From Halomonas sp. Bachu 37 (lineage in GTDB: Bacteria; Pseudomonadota; Gammaproteobacteria; Pseudomonadales; Halomonadaceae), in the NCBI RefSeq assembly GCF_039691755.1, contig NZ_CP137552.1, positions 1,612,001-1,676,000 on the forward strand: a DNA stretch of 64,000 nt, read 5' to 3'. Of this stretch, positions 58,042 through 64,000 are shown one piece after another. The translations under genes were made by a program, and so were the position numbers. How positions within the stretch are numbered: position 1 is the first letter of the stretch; the number at the start of each line of letters is the position of its first letter. Below the pieces are notes generated by a model. That model searched no databases. It was not told the origin of the DNA and saw nothing but the letters and a program-made list of their open reading frames with translations.

Positions 58042-59040
58042 TCAGTGCTTGAACATGCCTTCCAGGCTATCGGCAAACAGCACGTCGCGCATCCAACTTT
58101 TCAACTGATCATGATCAGCTTGAACGAGCCTTGCCTCGACCCACCCAGGTATTTCGCCAAATTTGAAGTTGAGTTGAGTCCGCACAACATCGCGGGCCTC
58201 CTCAAGACGCCCTTCCTGACGCCCTTCCTGACGCCCTTCCTGACGCCCTTCCTGACGCTCTTTTTTTACCAGATTCTCTAAGTTCTCTGCCAACATGGCT
58301 TTATCCTCCACGAGGCTTTCGAGCTGATCCAGATTGATGTCAGCCTCAAGCCGCTGCAAATGTCGCTTAATCCAACGCGTGACGACCTTATCTATCCGTT
58401 CTTTATTAGGATCAGACTGGATGATCGCCACGATTCGATCCATGGCCTGTTGCAGGTTTTCCCAGCTCTCACCAGCGTTCTCTACACTGAACACCCCGCT
58501 CAGCGGCGTCTGCACCAAACCCAACTGTTCATCAGTATAGCGCCCTTCGTCGATCAGGTAATAGCGCAGGTGCGGTTGATAGACCTGCAGAAAACCCGGC
58601 GGTTCCGGTGTGATCATATCGTACATATCCAACGGTGCCGCCCAAGGCTTCGTACCGTTGTAAAGCACCACCGGAAACACCGGCGGCATCCCCTGGCTGG
58701 GGGTGGCGACATTTTGCTTAAGCAGTTCGCTATAGAAACAGGCGACGTAGTGCATCAGCCGAATCGGCATGGAGCGGTCTACTGCTGACTGAAACTCCAG
58801 CAGTATGTAGAGATACACCTCTTGCGTCACGCCTTCCCAAGTGATGTTCACCGACCACACCACATCTTCAATTTTCTCTTCGAACATCGGCGTGATGTAG
58901 TGACCGTTGTGTTGCTTTAGCGTGGCGAAGTTCATCAGCCCGGCAATGCCAGCAGGCACAAAGCCTTCAATCAACTGCTGAACGAACTCAGGGTAGCTGA
59001 ACAGTTCTTTATACCCAGTATCGTGGTGGTTGGTGGCCAT
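58042..59040 (-). CDS. Rpn-family recombination-promoting nuclease
   Basis: A 332-aa PD-(D/E)XK protein of the RpnA/YhgA type (formerly called putative transposase). The N-terminal HDTGYKELFSYPEFVQQLIEGFVP is the family signature. The nuclease core shows IEDVVWSV and YILLEFQSAVD (Glu-x-Gln in place of ExK). A C-terminal helical region includes four exact RQEG repeats. E. coli Rpn proteins raise RecA-independent recombination. The ATG at 59040 is used; the frame above it reads through the flanking repeat. Flanked by repeats A and B. Confidence 0.9.
   Translation of the reverse strand: MATNHHDTGYKELFSYPEFVQQLIEGFVPAGIAGLMNFATLKQHNGHYITPMFEEKIEDVVWSVNITWEGVTQEVYLYILLEFQSAVDRSMPIRLMHYVACFYSELLKQNVATPSQGMPPVFPVVLYNGTKPWAAPLDMYDMITPEPPGFLQVYQPHLRYYLIDEGRYTDEQLGLVQTPLSGVFSVENAGESWENLQQAMDRIVAIIQSDPNKERIDKVVTRWIKRHLQRLEADINLDQLESLVEDKAMLAENLENLVKKERQEGRQEGRQEGRQEGRLEEARDVVRTQLNFKFGEIPGWVEARLVQADHDQLKSWMRDVLFADSLEGMFKH
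58206..58253. repeat. 12-bp in-frame tandem repeat inside rpn
   Basis: Four exact GACGCCCTTCCT units. Each adds Arg-Gln-Glu-Gly on the minus strand, so copy-number change keeps the frame. Confidence 0.9.
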
Positions 59041-59109
59041 GGGCGCCCCTGTCCGATTGAAGACTGACAGGATACCACTCGCTCCCTCACCTCGGTCAGC
59101 CCAAGGCCT

Positions 59110-59212
59110 AGATCGCCGCGCTGCGCTCGCGATGACACACAAGGTGCCGTGATCGCCCGTGTCATTGCGAGGAGCGGAGCAACGCGGCAATCTCAGGCTC
59201 ACGATGGCAAGG
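59110..59212. repeat. Palindromic repeat copy B, upstream of rpn
   Basis: Same two-arm layout as copy A (right arm GTGTCATTGCGAGGAGCGGA). Its right end continues into the gene-tail fragment also found after copy C. Repeats A and B bracket rpn closely. Confidence 0.82.
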
Positions 59213-59217
59213 GTTCA

Positions 59218-59305
59218 GCGGTAGACTTCGGCGTCCGCCAGGATGGCCCCGGCCTGGTCCTTGTCGGAAAGCGCCAGCGGCACCGGCAGCTCCGGCCATT
59301 CGATG
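59218..59305 (-). pseudogene. Gene 3'-end fragment, copy 1 (RmlC-like)
   Basis: Read on the minus strand it encodes IEWPELPVPLALSDKDQ then AGAILADAEVYR and a stop. This resembles the C-terminus of dTDP-4-dehydrorhamnose 3,5-epimerases (weak, from memory of the family). No start or N-terminal part precedes it. It is about 85% identical to copy 2, in direct orientation. Confidence 0.5.
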
Positions 59306-59390
59306 AAAGGAGTATGGCGTACACAAGCCCTCTGCACAGGTATGATACACTTACCGTTAGCCGTCCTATTCACGGTGAGAGGTATAAATC

Positions 59391-59921
59391 ATGATAGCAA
59401 CTACTCATCCTCACCTTGTCCAGCACCTACTCGATGTTGCCTTTGACCTGGCCAACAATGCAGGCCGGCTCATTCAGCGAATCGCGGATACCCGTGAAAA
59501 TGCCCAGCTAGGTGGAGATACTTTCCAACGTCTTGTCCGCAACGCCCTGGCATCCTTCGATCAGCTGGTGGACGATGCCGATCAATACATTCTGACGGTA
59601 GAGGAGAGCGGCGAAGCTCCTATGGATTACCGCTCACTGGAAGGAATTGCCGAACGGTTGCGACGCATCGAGGGCGAGGTCAAGCGCTTGATGCATCATG
59701 CCGAGACACCCAGCGATATCACAGTACTCTTGGAGCAGTACGATTTTCGCCGTGCTATCGCCAAGACCCGTAGCCGCATGGCGCTGGCTGCCCAGGTTTC
59801 CAAACAGCGGCAGGTGATCGCCAAGACGTATGACACGACGATTTCCCCGTCCGCTTACGCTGCCGCAGCCCAGCTCATGACAGAAAAGCTGGGTGAAAAA
59901 GCAAGGAAAGCCAGTGATTGA
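59391..59921 (+). CDS. Unknown helical protein in antitoxin position before yafO-like gene
   Basis: A 176-aa protein, mostly helical, with no motif I recognise. It begins MIATTHPHLVQHLLDVAFDL and has a Gln/Arg-rich end. GAGAGG lies 8 bp before the ATG, and TATGAT (59341-59346) could be a -10 element. It overlaps the following yafO-like frame by 8 bp, so the two were probably co-translated and it may be the antitoxin. It is much longer than YafN (97 aa) and does not look like Phd/YefM. Confidence 0.7.
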   Translation: MIATTHPHLVQHLLDVAFDLANNAGRLIQRIADTRENAQLGGDTFQRLVRNALASFDQLVDDADQYILTVEESGEAPMDYRSLEGIAERLRRIEGEVKRLMHHAETPSDITVLLEQYDFRRAIAKTRSRMALAAQVSKQRQVIAKTYDTTISPSAYAAAAQLMTEKLGEKARKASD

Positions 59922-60352
59922 GGTAGTGTTCCATTCAGAGACGGAACACTACTTCGACAGCATTGACGCTACTTTTCCTGGATTCAAGCTTCTGGAGAGT
60001 TTCACAGACTATATCGCTTCCGGTAGAGATGTCGTACCTGACTGTTTTGGCAATGATGCGCCCTATACGCAACCTTATGGCGCGTTTCGCGCAGGGCTCA
60101 TGCATATTCACATTGCCGTCCCGCCAACGACCTTTCCCAAAAAGCGCCCCCAGGCTGACCGGAAGTGCCCCATGAACGCACCGGATCAAGATGCCGCTTT
60201 GGTGCGCTTTGGTGTATGTGCAAGGCGAGCTAGAAGAGTACCACTACTGCTTGCTTGCCATTCTCTACCCGGACGCCCATCAGCGAGCAAGCGATAACCA
60301 CACGATCTCCTACCTCGCCCGCCTGGCACAAGACTTCAAAGACCAACACTGA
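59914..60352 (+). pseudogene. YafO-family toxin gene, frameshifted by a 10-bp duplication
   Basis: From the GTG at 59914 (AAGGAAA upstream) the frame reads IEVVFHSETEHYFDSI, FPGFKLLESFTDYIASGRD, VVPDCFGNDAPYTQP, LMHIHIA. After a +1 shift near 60200 it reads VYVQGELEEYHYCLLAILYP, DAHQRASDNHTISYLARLAQ and ends at TGA 60350-60352. The combined protein matches YafO in order and length (~140 aa). At 60195-60214 CGCTTTGGTG is exactly duplicated; deleting one copy restores DAALVYVQG. The toxin is therefore probably inactive. Confidence 0.82.
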
Positions 60353-60368
60353 ACATCGGGAACAAATT

Positions 60369-60421
60369 GTGTCACTGCGAGGAGCGAAGCGACGCGGCAA
60401 CCTCAAGTTCGCGATAGCAAG
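60369..60421. repeat. Palindromic repeat copy C (right half)
   Basis: GTGTCACTGCGAGGAGCGAA and following bases match the right arms of copies A and B. Like copy B it runs into the gene-tail fragment. Confidence 0.75.
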
Positions 60422-60425
60422 GGTT

Positions 60426-60520
60426 CAGCGGTAGACCTCGGCGTCCGCCAGAGTCGCCCCGGCGTGGTCTTTTTCAGAAAGCGCCAGCGGCACCGGCAGC
60501 TCCGACCATTCGATGGCAAG
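60426..60520 (-). pseudogene. Gene 3'-end fragment, copy 2 (RmlC-like)
   Basis: Encodes LAIEWSELPVPLALSEKDH then AGATLADAEVYR and a stop on the minus strand; paralogous to 59218-59305. Together with repeat C it makes a direct repeat of about 145 bp that brackets the 176-aa/yafO pair (59161-59305 and 60369-60515). Confidence 0.5.
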
Positions 60521-60521
60521 C

Positions 60522-60596
60522 TCATATAATCGGCACGAACGGCACACAGCCGCCCAAGGCAAGCCCGAGGGCGACGATTAATATGCCACGCATCAT
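60522..60596 (-). CDS. 24-aa putative lipoprotein
   Basis: ATG at 60596 overlaps the upstream stop as TGATG. It encodes MMRGILIVALGLALGGC then VPFVPII and a stop: a basic start, hydrophobic core and lipobox LGGC, with a mature tail of only eight residues. Too short for usual gene callers. It could be a lysis- or entericidin-like lipopeptide, or a truncated lipoprotein cut by the following fragment. Confidence 0.5.
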   Translation of the reverse strand: MMRGILIVALGLALGGCVPFVPII

Positions 60597-60808
60597 CAGT
60601 GCTTAGCCTTGGGCAATTCCTCGGAAAGCGCCCGTGCATACGCGGTACGCGCTGTCTGGTAGATCGCCAACTGCTGCTTGAGCTTTTCGATCTCTGCATC
60701 GGTGACGCGCAGGTTGACCACCTGGCTCTGGGCGTTCTCGGAAAGGGCCGCCACGTTGTACTCGGTACCGTCGATAGTGATGGTCTGCCTTTCTTGGTTC
60801 TTAGCCAT
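60596..60808 (-). CDS. DUF6447-like small protein
   Basis: A 70-aa soluble protein: ITIDGTEYNVAALSENAQSQ, then a coiled region VTDAEIEKLKQQLAIYQTAR and a Lys/His tail. I recognise the pattern as DUF6447, function unknown. AAGGAG lies 9 bp before the ATG at 60808. Its start lies inside the last codons of the 62-aa frame upstream, and its stop overlaps the 24-aa lipoprotein. Confidence 0.75.
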   Translation of the reverse strand: MAKNQERQTITIDGTEYNVAALSENAQSQVVNLRVTDAEIEKLKQQLAIYQTARTAYARALSEELPKAKH

Positions 60809-60989
60809 GGGTTTCGGCTCCTTGGTCGAAATAAAACGCGAGGCCGCCATAATCCATACCATCCAGCACCCTGTCCAGGCTTGCGGATATTTTCTGGGGT
60901 GAAACTGCTTTCGGCGAGGCATGGACCACCCGACCATTCAAGCCAGCGCTTTCATCGCTTACGATTGCCGGGCGGCTTACGCGATCCAT
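60801..60989 (-). CDS. Unknown 62-aa protein between protease and DUF6447 genes
   Basis: The ATG at 60989 overlaps the protease end by 13 bp, and the stop (60801-60803) overlaps the DUF6447 start by 8 bp. The product ends SLDRVLDGMDYGGLAFYFDQ plus GAETHG, a composition like a real protein. It may be a small coupled gene or the tail of a decayed gene. No family recognised. Confidence 0.45.
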   Translation of the reverse strand: MDRVSRPAIVSDESAGLNGRVVHASPKAVSPQKISASLDRVLDGMDYGGLAFYFDQGAETHG

Positions 60990-62173
60990 CCATCATCATC
61001 GACAATGGTGCGAATACCGGTAAGTTTGGCAACGCCCGCACTAAAATCACCACCTATTGGGTTGGAAACATCAAGAAAGAAGGTCTCATCAGGTTCGGGC
61101 TCGTTGTCGCCAATCACCTCGACGGCGATCGCTGCCTGTGTCTCGCCGGGGTAGAGGATCAAGGTATCGGCCACCGCCAGGTAGTCTTCTCCCGCTGTAG
61201 CCGTGCCATCCCGCGTGGCGTAGTCGACGCTTAGCCATTGGTCTGGGGTATCGCGCTCACCGTGAAATTCAAGCAAGAAGTAGATCAGCTGAGTGCCGTC
61301 ATCACCCTCGCGAATGGAAGTTTCGACGTCTTCCGGGCGGCTTGGTGCATTAGAGTCAGCCATGCGCAGGCTTTGATCGATCCACTGCTGGTAGTGGCTC
61401 ACACGTTGAAAAGCGGCAATCTCGCCGAAGCTGCCATCCAGCTCGTCAGTGGCATCCGGTGATTGGCCATTGCGGCTCAAGCTTGTCGCATAGGTGGTGA
61501 CGCCCGCCACCTTATCGTCGATAAAGGCCGGGCCGCCGCTATCACCTGGGGCGATCAGCCCTTCGGCCTCGCCGATTCCGTTATCGTCGATCCCCATGAA
61601 CATGCCCAGGGCATCGTGGGCATCGCTGCCGTCATCAAAGTCGATGATCAACTGAGAGTCCCGCGCTGGTGACCAGGAGATACCACTGCCGAATGCCGCC
61701 TTGAGTGCATCGCCGGTGGTGTCAAACCGGTTGCCGACAGCGTGCTTTACTGGCCCCTCGCTGTTCTGGGGGCGGTGCCCATCAAGCCCCGCGCCGGTCA
61801 GTCCATAGCCGACTAACGTCACCTCCTGACCAAGCTCGTCATATTCACGATAGAGCCCACTTCTTTGAGCGAACACAGGAGCTGGCGCTGCAAGCCACAC
61901 CAGAGCCAAGTCATGATTGGCATTGTCGATATCATGATCAGGGTGTAGAGCATAGCGAGACACCGGCAAACCGAGGCGCCCTTCTGATGTATCCAACCGT
62001 ACCGACACCGAGTCGCTATCATCGATGACATGCGCCGAGGTCAACACGGCACGCCCGCCGTACAGTAGTGTACCGGAGCCATAGAAGCCCCCCGCTACGA
62101 CTTGAACGACACCTTCATGCCCTTCACCGGGCAATACGCGGTAGCGATCCGGATCGCGAGTCACCGTTACCAT
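60977..62173 (-). CDS. Trypsin-like serine protease with Calx-beta domain
   Basis: A 398-aa protein. The S1 protease domain (about 15-270) has the triad His48 (LTSAHVID), Asp88 (NHDLALVWL) and Ser212 (APGDSGGPAF). A Calx-beta domain follows (about 290-395: VDYATRDGTATAGEDYLAV, EPEPDETFFLDVSNP) with acidic calcium-binding residues. There is no signal peptide. Calx-beta proteins are often exported by type I systems, but no such genes are here. It heads a chain of overlapping small frames. Start ATG 62173, weak SD. Confidence 0.85.
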   Translation of the reverse strand: MVTVTRDPDRYRVLPGEGHEGVVQVVAGGFYGSGTLLYGGRAVLTSAHVIDDSDSVSVRLDTSEGRLGLPVSRYALHPDHDIDNANHDLALVWLAAPAPVFAQRSGLYREYDELGQEVTLVGYGLTGAGLDGHRPQNSEGPVKHAVGNRFDTTGDALKAAFGSGISWSPARDSQLIIDFDDGSDAHDALGMFMGIDDNGIGEAEGLIAPGDSGGPAFIDDKVAGVTTYATSLSRNGQSPDATDELDGSFGEIAAFQRVSHYQQWIDQSLRMADSNAPSRPEDVETSIREGDDGTQLIYFLLEFHGERDTPDQWLSVDYATRDGTATAGEDYLAVADTLILYPGETQAAIAVEVIGDNEPEPDETFFLDVSNPIGGDFSAGVAKLTGIRTIVDDDGWIA

Positions 62174-62502
62174 GAAAATCTACTTGTTTTACCCATAATT
62201 AGCCTCTTGCTCACTAAAGCACAAAAAAACACCATCATCATAGCAATGATGACCTGAAATAATTCAATTTCATGCATTAGAAAATGCGGCCATGAACGGA
62301 GCCAGCACCGCCAAGGTGAAAGCCAACCACCACTAGCCCGACTACGCACGCCGGGTTTCCGCTGCGGACAGCCGGTCGAGACTTTGAAGTTAAATCATCA
62401 TCAAAATCATCGCGCCCACATGCCCCTTTTTTTAAAAAAATGGTAAAGTACGTTTCACTAATACTAATTTTAATTGGTCTGGTCGCATAAGGGCATTTCG
62501 CG
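62174..62502. promoter_or_regulatory. AT-rich divergent promoter region of the protease and flgK
   Basis: It holds a perfect T7A7 palindrome (62427-62440) and a TAAAGTAC box just after it. No GCCGATAA-type -10 lies at sigma-28 distance and no GG-N10-GC site for sigma-54 stands out. No gene seen. GC content is lower than in the neighbours. Confidence 0.45.
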
Positions 62503-64000
62503 ATGAGCATGTTCACCACTGGGTTAAGCGGGTTAAACGCAGCGCAAAATGCCCTCAACACCACCAGCAACAATATCAGCAACGTTTACACGCCGGGCTT
62601 TAACCGCGAAGTCACCATGCTGGGGGAAGGCTCCACCGGTACCGGTGGCGTGCAGGTCAATGATATCGAGCGCCAGTTCAACCGTTACGTGGCCGACCAA
62701 CTCAACAGCACCCGCACGCAGTCCAGCGCCCTGGAAAAGTACGCCCAGCAAGTCGACCAGATCGACAACTTGCTTGCCGACCGCGAGGCGGGGTTAGCCC
62801 CGCTGATGCAGAATTTCTTCTCGGCACTGTAAGACCTCGCCAGCGCTCCCTCGGACCCAGCGGCTCGTCAAGGCGTGATCGGCAACGCTCAGACACTCAG
62901 CGCCCAGTTCCGCTCCTTTGATAGCTATCTGCAAGATATGCAGAACAACATCAATAGCGAGATCAAGGATGAAATCACTCAGGTCAACAACACCACGCAA
63001 CAGATCGCCGGACTCAACCGCGAAATCGCCCTAGCTCGCGCACGCACCGGCGAAGCCCCCAATAGCTTGCTGAACCAGCGTGACCAGATGATTGCCGAGT
63101 TAAGCGAGCGCATGGATTCACGCCTCAATATTCAGGATGACAAGACCTACAACGTCAGCCTGCCCAACGGTCAACCACTGGTCAGCGGTACCGATGCGTT
63201 CAAGCTAGTACCCGTACAGGACGAGACCGACCCGCAACGCACCCTGGTCGGCTATCGCGATGGCGGCGGAAACGTCGTAACGATGGAAGAGGATGTGATA
63301 ACCGGTGGCAGTTTGGGTGGGCTCTTGCGCTTTCGCCAGGAAACCCTGGACAAGACCCAGGATCAGATCGGCCAGCTCGCCGTCTCGCTCACCACCGCCT
63401 TCAATGAGCAACATAAGCAAGGCGTGGACCTTAACGGCGAACAGGGCGAGGATTTTTTCAGCATTCGTGTGCCACAAGCCTATAACGGGCCCGAAAACAG
63501 CGCCAAAGTCGCATCGATCGCCTTTGATCCAACCCGCGTTGATGAGGTGCGCGCTACCGACTATCAGGTTCGTTACGACGGCACTGAATTTACCGTCACC
63601 CGGCAGGACAGCGGCGAAGAAGTCAGTGCTGAATGGGATGGCACCATGCTCTCCTTCGGCGGTATCGACATGGCACTCAACGGCACACCCGCTGCGGGCG
63701 ATACGTTCAACGTGCAGCCCGTGCGCCGTGCGGCGGCAGGAATGGATGTCCGAGTCAACGACCTAGACAAGATCGCGGCGGCTCTTGGCCCGGTACGGCC
63801 GATGCCTTACTCCACGGTTGATTTTCAATCGCAGAGCATGACGCGTCTGGGGAACACAAAAAGTATTGAGAGTGAGCTATCGAATGGAGAGTGGGACAAA
63901 GGGAGGATTTCCACTATTGATCCCATTGCCTTTATCCCCAAAGGCGCAACAAACGTTACCATCGAGATGAATAACGACTTCTCCGAAGACGATGACATCC
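62503..64000 (+). pseudogene. flgK: Flagellar hook-associated protein 1 with in-frame stop (3' end beyond window)
   Basis: HAP1 joins hook and filament. From the ATG at 62503 the protein begins MSMFTTGLSGLNAAQNALNT, NISNVYTPGFNREV, the FlgK N-terminus. TAA at 62830-62832 interrupts it after LMQNFFSAL. The same frame then continues without another stop to base 64000 (DLASAPSDPAARQGV, LNREIALARARTGEAP, LLNQRDQMIAELS, FNEQHKQGVDLNGEQGEDFF), all FlgK-like. The family usually has Gln at this position, so CAA or CAG to TAA is the simplest change. No flgJ lies upstream. Confidence 0.88.

Noticed and set aside
58042..59202. Reading the Rpn frame from 59202 with 54 extra residues
   Set aside because: The extra part is a translation of the flanking repeat B; the family N-terminus begins just after the ATG at 59040.
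62503..62832. A separate 109-aa gene
   Set aside because: It ends in the middle of a conserved FlgK region and the same frame continues as FlgK; it is the 5' part of an interrupted flgK.

Overview
The window looks like chromosomal DNA of a GC-rich, flagellated, salt-adapted gammaproteobacterium. I infer a Halomonas-type member of the Halomonadaceae. The grounds are gene content (rsd/algQ, ptsP, the nrdR-ribD-ribBA-ribH-nusB-thiL-pgpA string, glucosylglycerate synthesis genes), acidic protein composition, and dispersed palindromic repeats in gene gaps. I found no rRNA, tRNA, CRISPR array or intact insertion sequence.

Region 1 (1-35 kb) is mostly housekeeping. A minus-strand unit runs from a membrane-bound receiver protein through a TauE/SafE permease, lgt, thyA and folA (cut by the left edge). 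An NRDE protein, ptsP-rppH, a HAD phosphatase, malate dehydrogenase, an RND efflux pair, rsd, gshA-dsbB, tex, pckA, yrfG-hslR-hslO, nudE, ilvD, a PAS-containing chemoreceptor and lon follow. lon has a good sigma-32-type promoter. The gap at 14.4-14.6 kb holds duplicated hairpins around a structured element, and the gap at 24.66-24.89 kb holds a tandem copy of a dispersed repeat.

Region 2 (33-41 kb) is the riboflavin/NusB/thiamine operon, nearly all joined by 4-bp ATGA overlaps. It lacks riboflavin synthase, and its RibBA has a degenerate GTP-cyclohydrolase half. A GH13_18 phosphorylase and a periplasmic DsbG-like protein follow.

Region 3 (41.5-48.8 kb, all minus) is a sulfane-sulfur island. 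It holds a periplasmic rhodanese, a secreted DsrE protein, a persulfide-dioxygenase-like MBL enzyme, a DUF2892 membrane protein, a split YeeE/YedE transporter pair, a two-component system, a TsdB-like cytochrome c4 and TsdA thiosulfate dehydrogenase. Together they could oxidise thiosulfate to tetrathionate, move sulfane sulfur across the membrane and oxidise it.

Region 4 (49-51.2 kb) is gpgP-gpgS for glucosylglycerate. With the phosphorylase at 38.8 kb it would give both synthesis and phosphorolytic recovery of this compatible solute.

Region 5 (51.5-64 kb) is accessory and decaying. It begins with a MotB-like protein without MotA and a lipoprotein/FlgO-like pair behind a sigma-28-type promoter. 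A RelE/HigA-type toxin-antitoxin pair lies between two copies of a dispersed repeat, followed by an outer-membrane protein and a beta-CASP nuclease. An Rpn nuclease lies between copies of a second repeat. A yafO-like toxin gene is frameshifted by an exact 10-bp duplication. A trypsin/Calx-beta protease leads a chain of overlapping small genes. The window ends in a flgK reading frame interrupted by an in-frame TAA.
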